A DNA stretch of 64,000 nucleotides. It comes from Candidatus Poribacteria bacterium (lineage in GTDB: Bacteria > Poribacteria > WGA-4E > WGA-3G). Numbering within the stretch: the stretch's first letter is position 1; each line of letters starts with the position of its first letter. The notes beneath the pieces are model-generated. The model saw only the letters and a list, made by a program, of their open reading frames with translations, was not told the DNA's origin and did no database searches. The translations under genes were made by a program, and so were the position numbers. Location: NCBI GenBank assembly GCA_022824265.1, contig JAJEAG010000036.1, positions 62,001 to 126,000 on the forward strand, given 5' to 3'. Positions 7,769 through 17,482 of this stretch are shown here, in pieces.

Positions 7769-9448
7769 TTATGGAATCTTTAGTTTGTCTTTACAGTACC
7801 GCGCCAGTGTTTTCATCTCATCAACAACCTGCGTCTCAGTTTTGATAAGTTGACAATAAAAAGATGGAACAGATTCTCTTCTAAAAAGCCTATCAAAGAA
7901 ACTTCGTTGTTGATCCTCAGGCACTTCAAACCGAGTTGTTGAGGAACGTGAAGGATCTAACCCTAAATATTCAATTGAAAAATACTGGTCCCCTTCTCCT
8001 TTAATAATATTTCCATCGTGGATACTACCCGTAATCTTTCGACCGTAACTCACGGAATAAACTCTACCGGAAATTTTATTTAGGACGGTATAACCCCCTT
8101 CGTCTATGGATTCGTTCCAACACTTCTCAAATCCGTTTTTAGGGAGACGTTCTCTGAGTTCTTCTGCTGAACGGACGACGAATCTATTCTGCTGTAGTAT
8201 TTTAGAAATAGGCAATTCAGTATCCTGTTCCGTTAATGGTGGAGGACCTGTCAGCAGGTCAACGTTATCAAGTGTCCAGACAACTCCATCTCGGGTACCC
8301 TTTGCTAAGTTGAGGTGTTTTTCAACAAATTCACCATTAAGCGGGTGGAGTTGGTAATTTCCATTGCCGTTAAACGCCGAACGTAAACCTCTGCGATGGT
8401 CAATCACAGAGAACCTTTTATCAGGTATAGGTATTTCCAACTGAAGGGTATATCCCGTATCCAAATCAGTTGTGAGATTCAGTTGTGAGATTCGGAGTTG
8501 TGCTAAGCGCGTCAATGCTGTCTGGCTTTTAGACAGGACACGTCCGATGAGATATTCGCTGCGGAGTTTCGGTATTTCAGTAGCAAGTCGTTGAAGGGTA
8601 TCTTCATCAAGCAATTCTAACATAACTTTGTGTTCCCATCTGGTGCCGCGTTCGTGTACAAGAATTTGGAACTGCTGCTTATCCCCACTGGTGCGGATAT
8701 ATCCGAGGGCAGTCCATGGGTCAAAAGTTGCGCGATAGTACCCGCTTTTTTCCGCATCACCACCAGCTAAAACACAATCTCGTCTTTCATATCGAGAATA
8801 CAGACCAAATTGGAATTCATAAGTTTCGTAAGGAGCCAAAGCCTTACGTAAATCCTGTGCAAACTCACTTCCGCGCGAGTATTTACTGAAAATCTGTTCA
8901 GTACGTTGTGGTTGATTAAGTGCATCAAGGAACGATCCAATAGGGATACCTGCCTCTTCCACACCTTCGTCCTCACTCTTTCCAAAAACCTTTGTTTTTG
9001 TCTTGAAAGGTGGATTACGGAGTGAGACATCACGTTGTGAAACAAGTTGTAAAGCAGGATCATCAGACATACCAGCAATTGTCGGTGCGTCTCCGAGGAT
9101 TTCAGCCAATTTGGCATCGTCAATCTTCTCCATTAGCACCGTACCACGTTTGAGTTCTGCAAAGTGGATGATGTCGTCAAGACTATACTGAAGCGGGGCA
9201 CTTGATGATAGGTTGTCGTAACTGGATCGATGAAATCGGATACGCGGCTTGATCCGAAAGACAGGTGTAAGACCGTAGTCCTTCAGTAGTGCATATAGAG
9301 TCACCGTATAGGATTCCTCGTGCACCTTCTGTGCCAGAATACCGTGATCGTTTGCTTTATTGCTAACGATTAACCGCTCCTGCACGGGACGACTATCGTT
9401 GCTAAATATCATCATCCGATGTTCTTCTCTATTATCATCTACTAACAT
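7769..9448 (-). CDS. Conserved-looking protein of unknown function (559 aa)
   Basis: I do not recognise this family. The start ATG at 9448 follows GGGAGGAGGGAACC, a strong ribosome site. The protein has no signal peptide or membrane segment and is rich in charged and beta-prone sequence. It opens with an acidic, arginine-rich stretch (MLVDDNREEHRMMIF) and ends in a basic helix (MKTLARYCKDKLKIP). The middle contains ERRDCVLAGGDAEKSGYYRATFDPWTALGYIR and a hydrophilic region near EIPIPDKRFSVIDHRRG. It is likely cytoplasmic. Length and an open frame without frameshifts support a real gene. The ROK kinase lies upstream on the same strand with a 47-base gap. Confidence 0.7.
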   Translation of the reverse strand: MLVDDNREEHRMMIFSNDSRPVQERLIVSNKANDHGILAQKVHEESYTVTLYALLKDYGLTPVFRIKPRIRFHRSSYDNLSSSAPLQYSLDDIIHFAELKRGTVLMEKIDDAKLAEILGDAPTIAGMSDDPALQLVSQRDVSLRNPPFKTKTKVFGKSEDEGVEEAGIPIGSFLDALNQPQRTEQIFSKYSRGSEFAQDLRKALAPYETYEFQFGLYSRYERRDCVLAGGDAEKSGYYRATFDPWTALGYIRTSGDKQQFQILVHERGTRWEHKVMLELLDEDTLQRLATEIPKLRSEYLIGRVLSKSQTALTRLAQLRISQLNLTTDLDTGYTLQLEIPIPDKRFSVIDHRRGLRSAFNGNGNYQLHPLNGEFVEKHLNLAKGTRDGVVWTLDNVDLLTGPPPLTEQDTELPISKILQQNRFVVRSAEELRERLPKNGFEKCWNESIDEGGYTVLNKISGRVYSVSYGRKITGSIHDGNIIKGEGDQYFSIEYLGLDPSRSSTTRFEVPEDQQRSFFDRLFRRESVPSFYCQLIKTETQVVDEMKTLARYCKDKLKIP

Positions 9449-9495
9449 GGTTCCCTCCTCCCTTGAGTATAGATCTTTCTATCTGAACTTAAGAT

Positions 9496-10470
9496 CTATC
9501 CTGCTTTGAGTCTTTGTCTTGCCAATGCGGCTGCACCAAGCACACCAGCATCATCCCCCAGTTCTGCCCTAACAATCTGAACGCCTTTTAAAGTATCGGG
9601 TAGCGCGTACTTTTTAGCGGCTTTGCGAATGTTGTCTATGAATTTATCGTCAAGTGCTTCTACAACGCCACCCCCAAGAACAATCATGTCGGGGTTCAAA
9701 AAATTCACAATAGAACCGATACCAACACCGAGGTATTTTGTTGTCTGTTTAAAAACTTTGACAGTCAATTTATCCTTACTTCGTAGTGCCTTAGCTAAGG
9801 TGCCGCTGCGAATTAGATCGAGATCACCATCTGTAAGTTTTGTAAGGATACTTTTTTTCCCTTTATTCAGTATCGCCTTTTGAAATGCTTTTGTCATCGC
9901 AGTTCGACTCGCAAGTGCTTCTAAGCATCCACGTGTACCACATCCACATTTAGGACCGTCTGCTTTAACAATAATGTGTCCGATTTCACCAGCAGTCTTA
10001 CTTGCGCCGTGGAAAAGTTCACCGTTCAGAATAATACCACCACCAATACCAGTACCAACAAAAATCCCTACAAGGTTTTGGATACCTTTTCCTGCACCAT
10101 AAGTATGTTCTCCGAGCGTACCAATATTCACATCATTGTCAACAAACGTTGGAATGTCAAGACGTTCTTCTAATTCTGTTTTCAGTGCGACATTTTTCCA
10201 ACCGAGATTTGGTGCAAAAATCACAACACCTGTTTGCGGATCAAGCGGTCCAGGTGCCCCAATCCCAATAGCTTGAATTGTGTCAACTGCAACACCAGAT
10301 TTTTGGAACGCCTCCTTAATTGAATCAGCGATCCTATCTATAACGATGGATGTATCGTCTTTTGCTTGTGTCGGTATTTTTGCCGTAGCTAAGATATTAC
10401 CCGATTCATTTACAACTGCGGAGAGAATTTTAGTGCCACCCATATCCACTCCGATAACATTTGTGTTCAT
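9496..10470 (-). CDS. ROK-family sugar kinase (glucokinase-like)
   Basis: The 324-residue ROK protein begins with the phosphate-binding motif GVDMGGTKI (residues 7-15). It has the ATP/sugar-binding VGIFVGTGIGGGIILNG, the EIGH sugar-binding motif (AGEIGHIIV) and the ROK zinc cluster CGCGTRGCLEA (about residues 173-185). It lacks the N-terminal helix-turn-helix of ROK repressors, so it should be an ATP-dependent kinase of glucose or a related hexose (or N-acylated hexosamine) in the cytoplasm. AAAGGAAATAAAG precedes the start. Confidence 0.92.
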   Translation of the reverse strand: MNTNVIGVDMGGTKILSAVVNESGNILATAKIPTQAKDDTSIVIDRIADSIKEAFQKSGVAVDTIQAIGIGAPGPLDPQTGVVIFAPNLGWKNVALKTELEERLDIPTFVDNDVNIGTLGEHTYGAGKGIQNLVGIFVGTGIGGGIILNGELFHGASKTAGEIGHIIVKADGPKCGCGTRGCLEALASRTAMTKAFQKAILNKGKKSILTKLTDGDLDLIRSGTLAKALRSKDKLTVKVFKQTTKYLGVGIGSIVNFLNPDMIVLGGGVVEALDDKFIDNIRKAAKKYALPDTLKGVQIVRAELGDDAGVLGAAALARQRLKAG

Positions 10471-10515
10471 CTTTATTTCCTTTGTATAGTAGGTCTTCGT
10501 CCTAAAATTAGATTT

Positions 10516-10980
10516 CTATGAAGCGATAAAATCAAGGAGTTTCTGTTTAAATCCTGTTGCTGATAATTGTTCCCATTTTTTTAGAAATGTTTCATAGTCA
10601 GTAGTGCGAGTAATGCGGGTGCGTGTGATAAGCGTATCAACCCCAGGCAACTCAGTAGTTTGACAACTTTCTTTATAATTCGTTAGCACATCTAAGACAA
10701 CATCACTATCGTGAATATCACCAAGTATATCCTGCAAATCTATAATAGTTGTGAGAAAACTATCAAAACCAGTATCGTAGTTAACAGCAAAAAACTCTAA
10801 TGTATACCGCAGTCTTTTTATGGAAATCCGCATGTTGTGCAGTTCTTCACGTCGTTCCGGGTCATGAATAAATTGCTCCCAACTGTCCACCTCTTCAACC
10901 TTCTGCGGCAGAATGATACGCGCATTTGTTTGATAATTCTGTTCAGGTTTGAGTCCTGTGATTTTTCGTGGTTTTGCCAT
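10516..10980 (-). CDS. CHAD domain, C-terminal half (split gene)
   Basis: The 154-residue ORF begins immediately after, and in the same frame as, the TGA of the preceding ORF (GAA TGA ATG GCA). It contains the second CHAD half-repeat (LHNMRISIKRLRYTLEFFA, about residues 47-65) with the conserved His and basic residues that bind polyphosphate. CHAD proteins normally carry both halves in one ~250-300-residue chain, so this and its neighbour look like one domain divided by a single stop. GAGG sits 7 bases before the ATG, so re-initiation is plausible. Confidence 0.8.
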   Translation of the reverse strand: MAKPRKITGLKPEQNYQTNARIILPQKVEEVDSWEQFIHDPERREELHNMRISIKRLRYTLEFFAVNYDTGFDSFLTTIIDLQDILGDIHDSDVVLDVLTNYKESCQTTELPGVDTLITRTRITRTTDYETFLKKWEQLSATGFKQKLLDFIAS

Positions 10981-11454
10981 TCATTCATCTGCCTCAAAGA
11001 ACGTTAGAAAATGTTTATCAAAATTGCTTATCTCAAGTTCTGTAAATAGTTCTAACATCGGTTTTCGTGCTTCTTCACGTTTCTGCTGTAGATGTTCAAT
11101 CAACCCCTTAATATCATTTTGTTCCAAGTTTGATAGTGTTTGTAATTCGTTCTGAAAATGCACAATCAGTACATCAAGATCACGGACTGTTCCCATTGTC
11201 CGAGTAATTGTTCGGATCTGTTTGTAGTATTTTTTGAAAGGTTCCTTTTCAAAACAATCAGCAAAGTTATCCATTGCGGCGCGTAGTCGACGAGAGGCGA
11301 CACGCATATCATGGACGAATTCAATGTCAACACCATCGCTTGCACCTGCCTTGTGAGACATCATCTCGCGAAAATACCCAACGATAATCCGTCGTGCACA
11401 GGTTTCCAAAGTCTTATCGGGTGCGACACCTTTTATTTTGATTGCTGCACTCAT
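10981..11454 (-). CDS. CHAD domain, N-terminal half (split gene)
   Basis: The start chosen is ATG 11454 behind GGAGGATACCAAA, giving 157 residues; a TTG at 11469 would overlap that ribosome site. It contains the first CHAD half (FVHDMRVASRRLRAAMDNF, about residues 48-66) with the conserved His/Arg set that binds inorganic polyphosphate, followed by a helical bundle. It ends FFEADE-TGA and the next ORF begins with no intervening base. The pair should assemble into a full CHAD fold. No thiamine-triphosphatase-type CYTH domain is present. Confidence 0.82.
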   Translation of the reverse strand: MSAAIKIKGVAPDKTLETCARRIIVGYFREMMSHKAGASDGVDIEFVHDMRVASRRLRAAMDNFADCFEKEPFKKYYKQIRTITRTMGTVRDLDVLIVHFQNELQTLSNLEQNDIKGLIEHLQQKREEARKPMLELFTELEISNFDKHFLTFFEADE

Positions 11455-11511
11455 TTTGGTATCCTCCAAAACGAAGGGAAAGGCAAATTTCCCTTATGTC
11501 TACACCGATTT

Positions 11512-12900
11512 TTAAAAAAGGAAAATCTTTGCTAACAGGAAGTAGGTAAAAATACCGATTACATCAATCGCAGTTGTAACAAATGGTCCCGTAGCAACTG
11601 CGGGGTCAATCTCAACCCGTTTGAAAAACATAGGTATGATCGTTCCTACCGTTGCTGCAATAATCATGTTCACAAAGATAGCAAGTGCGACAACAAGTGG
11701 TAATTTCCAAGCATATTCTCTATAATGTGGAAAAAGTGCCGCAAACCCACCAAGTAATACCCCATAAGTAATGCCGAGCAATGCTCCAGTGCTAAATTCA
11801 CGCCACAACACATGCCAAGTGTCTTTTATGCTTACCTCTCCAATTGCTATACTTCGGACAATGATGGTAGAGGATTGCGTCCCTATATTTCCTCCCATTC
11901 CCATTATTATTGGGATAAACGCTGCTAACGCAGCAATCTGTTTTAATTGCGTTTCAAAAACCCCAATGACATACACCGCAATCAAACCGCCTGCGAAACT
12001 TGCAAGTAACCACGGTAAACGTGCACGTGTATTCCTAAAAATAGATCGTGAGGTAATATCTAAATCACCGGTACCCGCCATCTTGAGCATATCTTCAGTA
12101 TTCTCTTCTCGGATAACATCAACAACATCATCAATTGTAATAACACCAACTAATTGTCCAATGCTATTGATTACCGGTATTGCGAGTAGGTTGTACCGAG
12201 CAACTGCACGTGCTACTGTTTCTTGTGGCATGTCGGTGTGAACAGTATATAAGTTTGATGTCATCAAATTCTTTAGTGGGGTATCTGGCTTTGTCTGCAC
12301 CAACTGCCTTAACGATAGAACTCCTTTCAACTTATTTTCTTCGTCAACAACATAAACATAAAAAGTAATCGGTGGTATTTCTACTTCAGTTAGTTCCCGA
12401 ATCATCTCGGTGGCTTCAGCGGCGGTTGTTTCTTGAAACAGAGCGAAGTAATTCGGTGACATAATGGCTCCAGCGGTTTTTTCCTCATATTCAAGGAGCC
12501 GTTCAATATCCTCTGAATTTTCACCCGCAATGAGATTAAGCAGTTCCTCCTTCTTTTCTTTAGGAAGGTCGGAAAGAATTCGTGTAACATCGTCTGCTGG
12601 CATTGTGTGCAAGACACTCGCCACCGTTGTTGCTTCTGTTTCTTCAATAAACTCGTCAATATCTGCAGTATTCAGATCACACAACACCTCTCCCATTCGT
12701 TTTTCTTCAATCAGCAGTGTAAATAGGCTACTTTTTGCTTCTGGACGGAGGCGCGGAAACCAACGTGCAATGTCTGCCGAATGCGTTTTTGCGATAATAT
12801 TACGAAGGTTCGGAAACGCACGTCGTTGGATCAAACGAACAACGGTGGAGATTAACAGTTCGTCAACATCCTGTGTTGTAATGATTGTTTGACCTTCCAT
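11512..12900 (-). CDS. mgtE: Magnesium transporter MgtE
   Basis: At 462 residues this has the full MgtE architecture. An N-terminal helical domain (to about 130) is followed by two CBS domains (about 135-260, beginning GAIMSPNYFAL). A plug helix region and a five-helix membrane domain complete it (from about residue 290, with GGNIGTQSSTIIVRSIAIGEV and the conserved acidic ion-path residues near its end). MgtE is a Mg2+ channel gated by cytosolic Mg2+ bound to the N and CBS domains. It lies 42 bases upstream of the CHAD pair and 11 bases downstream of aroC on the same strand. Confidence 0.95.
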   Translation of the reverse strand: MEGQTIITTQDVDELLISTVVRLIQRRAFPNLRNIIAKTHSADIARWFPRLRPEAKSSLFTLLIEEKRMGEVLCDLNTADIDEFIEETEATTVASVLHTMPADDVTRILSDLPKEKKEELLNLIAGENSEDIERLLEYEEKTAGAIMSPNYFALFQETTAAEATEMIRELTEVEIPPITFYVYVVDEENKLKGVLSLRQLVQTKPDTPLKNLMTSNLYTVHTDMPQETVARAVARYNLLAIPVINSIGQLVGVITIDDVVDVIREENTEDMLKMAGTGDLDITSRSIFRNTRARLPWLLASFAGGLIAVYVIGVFETQLKQIAALAAFIPIIMGMGGNIGTQSSTIIVRSIAIGEVSIKDTWHVLWREFSTGALLGITYGVLLGGFAALFPHYREYAWKLPLVVALAIFVNMIIAATVGTIIPMFFKRVEIDPAVATGPFVTTAIDVIGIFTYFLLAKIFLF

Positions 12901-12911
12901 GCAAGTATCTC

Positions 12912-13985
12912 TTAGGATTTAGCTTTATGTCGTAGGAGATGATCTGTAAGAACGAGTGCAGCCATCGCCTCTACAATCGCAGGTGCACGTACTAACACGC
13001 ATGGGTCATGCCGACCACTTGCCTCTAAAGTAACCTCGTTTCCTTCCACATCAACAGTCTGCTGAGGTTTACCAATGGTTGCTGTCGGTTTAAAAGCGAC
13101 TTGGAACAAGATATTTTCGCCATTGGATATTCCTCCTTGTGTACCCCCTGAATTGTTTGTACGAGTTCGAATCTGACCTGACTCATTGTAGAATTCGTCG
13201 TTGTGTTCAGAACCAGTCAGGGTGATACCGTCAAAACCTGACCCGATTTGGAATCCCATCGTTGCAGGTAGAGACATCATCGCCTTTGCTAAATCCGCTT
13301 TGAGTTTATCAAAGACTGGTTCACCGAGACCAACGGGAACATTTCGGCAAACTCCTTCAATTACACCACCGAGAGAATCTTGGTCGCGTCGCGCCTGATC
13401 AATACGTTCTGCCATTTTCGGACTAACAATCGGATCGGGACACCGGACTGGACTCGCTTCTATTTCTTCAAGCGTAACCGTGTCTGAATCTACTGTAGCT
13501 TCAAGTGTATGAATCTGTTTGACGTATGCCAATGATTCTGTTTCACACTGCACCCGTAGGATCTCTTTTGCGATTGCCCCTGCTGCAACACGTCCGATGG
13601 TTTCTCTTGCACTTGCTCTACCGCCTCCTTGCCAGTTCCGAATTCCATATTTCTGCTGATATGTAAAGTCTGCATGTGAGGGACGGTATAAGTCTTTTAA
13701 ATGTTCGTAGGCAGCTGGACGTGCGTCCTTATTCCACACTAACATAGAGATAGGAGTGCCAAGGCTTTTTCCTTCAAACACGCCAGAGAGTATCTCAACA
13801 ATATCTTCCTCCTGACGAGGCGTAGTGAGATGACTTTGTCCCGGTCTTCGCCGATTGAGTTCATATTGTATTGCGGATTTATCAATGTTAATCTGTGGAG
13901 GACATCCATCTATCACGACCCCAACAGCACCGCCATGTGATTCACCCCAAGTTGTAATTCTAAACAGGTGTCCGAAAGTGTTCAT
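12912..13985 (-). CDS. aroC: Chorismate synthase
   Basis: The 357-residue protein makes chorismate from 5-enolpyruvylshikimate-3-phosphate, the last shared step to aromatic amino acids, using reduced FMN. Family signatures are clear: [20 protein letters not shown] at the N-terminus (signature 1), [11 protein letters not shown], the Ser/Arg-rich [24 protein letters not shown] segment and the C-terminal [24 protein letters not shown]. Length is normal. No other shikimate gene is nearby. Confidence 0.97.
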   Translation of the reverse strand: MNTFGHLFRITTWGESHGGAVGVVIDGCPPQINIDKSAIQYELNRRRPGQSHLTTPRQEEDIVEILSGVFEGKSLGTPISMLVWNKDARPAAYEHLKDLYRPSHADFTYQQKYGIRNWQGGGRASARETIGRVAAGAIAKEILRVQCETESLAYVKQIHTLEATVDSDTVTLEEIEASPVRCPDPIVSPKMAERIDQARRDQDSLGGVIEGVCRNVPVGLGEPVFDKLKADLAKAMMSLPATMGFQIGSGFDGITLTGSEHNDEFYNESGQIRTRTNNSGGTQGGISNGENILFQVAFKPTATIGKPQQTVDVEGNEVTLEASGRHDPCVLVRAPAIVEAMAALVLTDHLLRHKAKS

Positions 13986-14731
13986 TAACTTTATCCCGAT
14001 AAGGCACGCAATCAGATATGCGTTTATTTTAACAAGTGTATATTTTCAATATCTTACGAAATACTATAGCAGATTGTCAATAAACATGCAAAGCAATAAT
14101 TGAGCGCGGTGTGTAAAGTTTTGGGGAAATTGTCTGAATCATAGAAGACACCATAAATGTCAATTTGAGGAGGAGATGCGTTTGTATTTGTGCAACTTAT
14201 TACGTTTCTTACATTATAGGGTAAGGTCTCCTCCCCGCTTGCTCACATACAGTCCCGTAGGTTGGTGTGAGTAAAGCGACCTAAGACAACACATTATGAT
14301 ATACCCATAAAATACCACTATATTATACATCCAATAAGATATTTCGCTTTTTAATTTGACACCCACAAAAAGATACTATATAATTAACAAGTGTTTATAA
14401 TCTGAGTGTGTATCAACGACACAAGTTAGATATACAACAGGTCGTATAATCTTAAACGGGGCTTACGTAACAAAACGGTAGGCGCACTTTGTACGCGCGC
14501 TATAAACCCACAATCCTCTTGAAAATCACGATATTTTAGTCATAATATTTTGAGAAATTGTGAGAATTGCGTAAGTCCTACTTGAATAAACAGGGTTTGT
14601 AGTATATGTATATGGTTTCTTTAACACAAAAGTTATCTATTAGCTTTGCATTCCACATAATTTGCGGCTTTTGTTGCCATGTATAACAAATTATCTGATA
14701 TTTATCAGACCACATCAGAAATCAATGTTTA
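13986..14731. other. Intergenic region holding a dispersed-repeat copy
   Basis: No credible gene was found in these ~750 bases. They contain a diverged dispersed repeat at 14153-14290 (listed separately) and AT-rich sequence up to the transposase. I saw no clear terminal inverted repeat for the transposase on this side. Confidence 0.5.
14153..14290 (+). repeat. Dispersed ~135-bp repeat, copy A
   Basis: This stretch aligns along its whole length with the reverse complement of 41643-41783. Matching landmarks in order are GTCAATTTGAGGA, GAGATGCGTTTGTA, TAAGGTCTCCTC, CTCACATACAGTCC and AAAGCGACCT. The 41643 copy looks less decayed. It is a non-coding dispersed element of unknown origin. Confidence 0.65.
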
Positions 14732-15886
14732 TCAATGTTTAGTTGGTATCTGTTCATGAAAATGCTCACTGAGATCAGACAGTATCTGCCTTTTTCCTGA
14801 AAGTTCAAGTTGTATCTGATGGAATGTTTTCCGTGTCAAACGGCTTACGTGTTGCATCAAGAGATAACTCAGGATTTTGACACCTAAACCTACGGACGCA
14901 CCTTGTCTGCCTTCTAAACTCATTTTTGAAAGTTTCAAATCTGTTTTCAGGTGTCGCCAAAACTGTTCTATACCGTGGTGTTGAGACCAAATCTTGAGTA
15001 TCTCACTGGATCGTAAGGGTTTCCCAAAGACCAGCATCGTTCTGATTTTGCCCATATCCATAAAGAAAAGTATGACAAGTGAACCAAATGTCTGACTTAT
15101 GGCTTGCGTGCGATAGTGGGGTTTGTCACATCCCCACTGTTCCGATTTCAGTTCTATCTGCTTTTTGTGTTGTGAGAGTTTAGCAGCTTCGTTATCAATA
15201 TCCATGACATAATTATTTTTTCCGTGGATGAGTATGCGATCAAACCCGATATCAGACAAACTTTCAACGAGTTGGTGACTGCCATACCACGAATCAAAAG
15301 TGATCGGATATTTTCTGAGGTCTACACCGGATGCGTCAAAGATATCTAATACCTCTTTGAGCATTACAATAAAACAAGAGAGTTTATCCGTGTTGCCTCT
15401 CCCTTGTTTACTAACAATACGAATGTTGAGGGGGATGATCATATGACCGATCTTTATGGTGATGCCTAACACATTTCGCCCCTTTATGGCGTTATTATGT
15501 TTTTTAGACCACCACTTATAGCAGTAGGAGAGTAGTTTACCATAGCGCGGATCATTTGTATCATCTACACTCATTGTGATGCGACGACGGGATTGTGTAG
15601 AAGCACTTTTTGTTTCGGCATCTTGCACCTCAGCGATAGCGACAGCACATCCAATACGCATCAGTAGACACTTCCACTGATAAAGACTGAGGCTTTTCAG
15701 ATGCCGATAAAGCGTAGCAGTCGGGATCGCCAAGGCAGTTGCCAATTGATGCGGATTGTAGAGTCCAAACAGATGACCGGTTGAAAGCAAAAGCAAGACT
15801 TCTCGCAGTTGTGATGTCATCTTTCGAAAGTTAGAATAGAGAAGTATTTGAAAATACATAGCTGATTTGATAAGATGTTGTTGCAT
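14732..15886 (-). CDS. DDE transposase (IS4-like)
   Basis: Start ATG 15886 is preceded by AGGAGGCTATCCC, giving 384 residues; the frame stays open to 15925 without a ribosome site. A DDE catalytic core can be read: Asp in MSVDDTNDPRYGK (about residue 104), Asp in ITFDSWYGSHQL (about 196) and Glu in GIEQFWRHLKTDLKLSKM (about 303), the last resembling the IS4-type Y/F-R-E-K block. The gene is intact and could be active. I could not find convincing terminal inverted repeats or a target duplication, so element borders are left open. Confidence 0.82.
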   Translation of the reverse strand: MQQHLIKSAMYFQILLYSNFRKMTSQLREVLLLLSTGHLFGLYNPHQLATALAIPTATLYRHLKSLSLYQWKCLLMRIGCAVAIAEVQDAETKSASTQSRRRITMSVDDTNDPRYGKLLSYCYKWWSKKHNNAIKGRNVLGITIKIGHMIIPLNIRIVSKQGRGNTDKLSCFIVMLKEVLDIFDASGVDLRKYPITFDSWYGSHQLVESLSDIGFDRILIHGKNNYVMDIDNEAAKLSQHKKQIELKSEQWGCDKPHYRTQAISQTFGSLVILFFMDMGKIRTMLVFGKPLRSSEILKIWSQHHGIEQFWRHLKTDLKLSKMSLEGRQGASVGLGVKILSYLLMQHVSRLTRKTFHQIQLELSGKRQILSDLSEHFHEQIPTKH

Positions 15887-16495
15887 GGGATAGCCTCCTA
15901 AAAGTAATAGGTGAGCTTTTACCATTTAGGATGGTATCTCATGCACTAAAAGTCAAGAAAAATTTAAAACAAAACGCATTTTCATAGCGTTTTACATGCT
16001 AAAGGTTGATGGCTATTAGGTTAAACGCTATTCTGAGAAATATCAGATTATGTAGGTAGAATTGAAAAGTACAAAACCGAAAAAGGAGCAAAAAAAAATG
16101 TGAAATTCGCGTCACATTCCTTGTCCTGACTGAATCCTTAACGTCACAGGTGACGTACAAAAAGTCACAATTTTTAGCACATACTGATAAACAATGTAAC
16201 GGCAAATTAACAGACATAGGTTTCACTTCTCTTTACCCGATCTACGAGAGATTATATTGAATTGTATAAAATACATCCGAAAAAACCGAACACTAAATTA
16301 CCTTGACTAACTTTCTTGATTAACAATAATAGTCTATGATAAACTATTGAAAACTGTTTAGCACCGATAATTTGAGATCTCTGTTAAATATTTCTTGCTC
16401 AAACCTAATTGGTATCTAAACTAAATTATAACGAACTAAATCTGACAAAGAGAGTTCCTATCTCTATCAGATGCACAAGATAAAGGAGAATAAAA
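15887..16495. other. AT-rich intergenic region
   Basis: These ~600 bases between the transposase and the first LamG gene hold no supported gene. A short hairpin (AAAACGC, 9-base loop, GCGTTTT; 15971-15993) lies near the transposase promoter side. AAGGAG at the right end belongs to the next gene. Confidence 0.45.
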
Positions 16496-17263
16496 GTGGC
16501 ACTCAAAACTATTAAAGTAATATGTATCCTCAGTCTTTTACTTACATCTATGTGGTATGTAAATGTGGCTGATGCAGCAGAAGATTTTGTGGTAGATGGT
16601 CTTGTAGCAATGTATACACTCAATGAGAAAGACCTTGATGGTGACGTGGTTATGGATACTTCCGGCAATAACAACCACGCCAAACTTATCGGAAATCTTG
16701 ACTTCGTTGAAGGACCAATAGGGGACGCTTTCGAATTTAAAGCCGCCGCGAATAACTATGTTGAAATTCCTGATATGGGTGACTTTGATTTTGCATCAGT
16801 TGAATGTTACGCCTTACAAACTCAGTTTGGCGGTATTCAGGGTATAGTTTCTACTTGGCAGTGGGTAGCAGGTAAGGTACATTTCAAGTTTCAAGAAAAC
16901 CAAATTCAGGTCGATAAAAATGGCGGTTCAAAAATCCGTTTTAACGCTGAAGCTAAAAAATGGTATCATATCATTTACACCACTAATCCACCAGATAATG
17001 AACTCAAACTTTATGTAGATGGTGAGTTAGTTGCAGAAGGACCCGCTGGTGCACAACCTGAAAACATGAAAGAACGTCGAATTGGAAGTGAACACGATGG
17101 TCGTTTCCTCAACGGTATGATTGATAACGTCCGCATCTATGACCGAGTTCTTGATGAGGATGAAGTAATGCAGAACTTTGAGGCAAAATCTGATCAATTA
17201 CCTGTTGAACCTGCTGATAAACTTTCTACCACTTGGGGAGCACTTAAACAGAAGAGATTCTAA
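16496..17263 (+). CDS. Secreted LamG/concanavalin-like protein with TWG tail
   Basis: The 255-residue protein uses a GTG start at 16496 behind AAGGAGAATAAAA. A signal peptide (about residues 1-28, ending VADAAED) precedes a LamG/concanavalin A-like jelly-roll. Visible elements are MYTLNEKDLDGDVVMDTSGNNNHAKLIGN, the strand WYHIIYTTNPPDNELKLYVDGELV and the closing GMIDNVRIYDRVLDEDEV, a standard LamG ending. The C-terminus is KLSTTWGALKQKRF, a tail also present in the next gene. It probably binds carbohydrate or protein outside the cell; no catalytic domain is attached. Confidence 0.85.
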   Translation: MALKTIKVICILSLLLTSMWYVNVADAAEDFVVDGLVAMYTLNEKDLDGDVVMDTSGNNNHAKLIGNLDFVEGPIGDAFEFKAAANNYVEIPDMGDFDFASVECYALQTQFGGIQGIVSTWQWVAGKVHFKFQENQIQVDKNGGSKIRFNAEAKKWYHIIYTTNPPDNELKLYVDGELVAEGPAGAQPENMKERRIGSEHDGRFLNGMIDNVRIYDRVLDEDEVMQNFEAKSDQLPVEPADKLSTTWGALKQKRF

Positions 17264-17482
17264 TAGGTAGAATGAATACATACTATTTATATGGTAACGA
17301 CCCTGATTGATGGATATGGGATACATCTTTTCCACGCTACCAAAACTATGCTGAAGCACTTTCCAGGATAGTCTCGCAAAACTGTTTATCTAATTGATAA
17401 TCCATAATGCGTTAACAGGTGGCGTGTAATAATGTATCCTGTTTCACAACTACCATATCAAGTGCGATTTTAAGGAGGAACC

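Noticed and set aside
10981-10983. TGA in the CHAD gene as a second selenocysteine codon
   Set aside because: No redox context (Glu-TGA-Met), a good restart ATG directly after it, and only a 4-bp hairpin downstream.
14600-16000. Complete insertion sequence with defined ends
   Set aside because: The transposase is intact, but I found no matching terminal inverted repeats or target duplication on either side.
15999-16226. 75-codon minus-strand frame beside the transposase
   Set aside because: No convincing ribosome site or recognisable protein; AT-rich low-information sequence.
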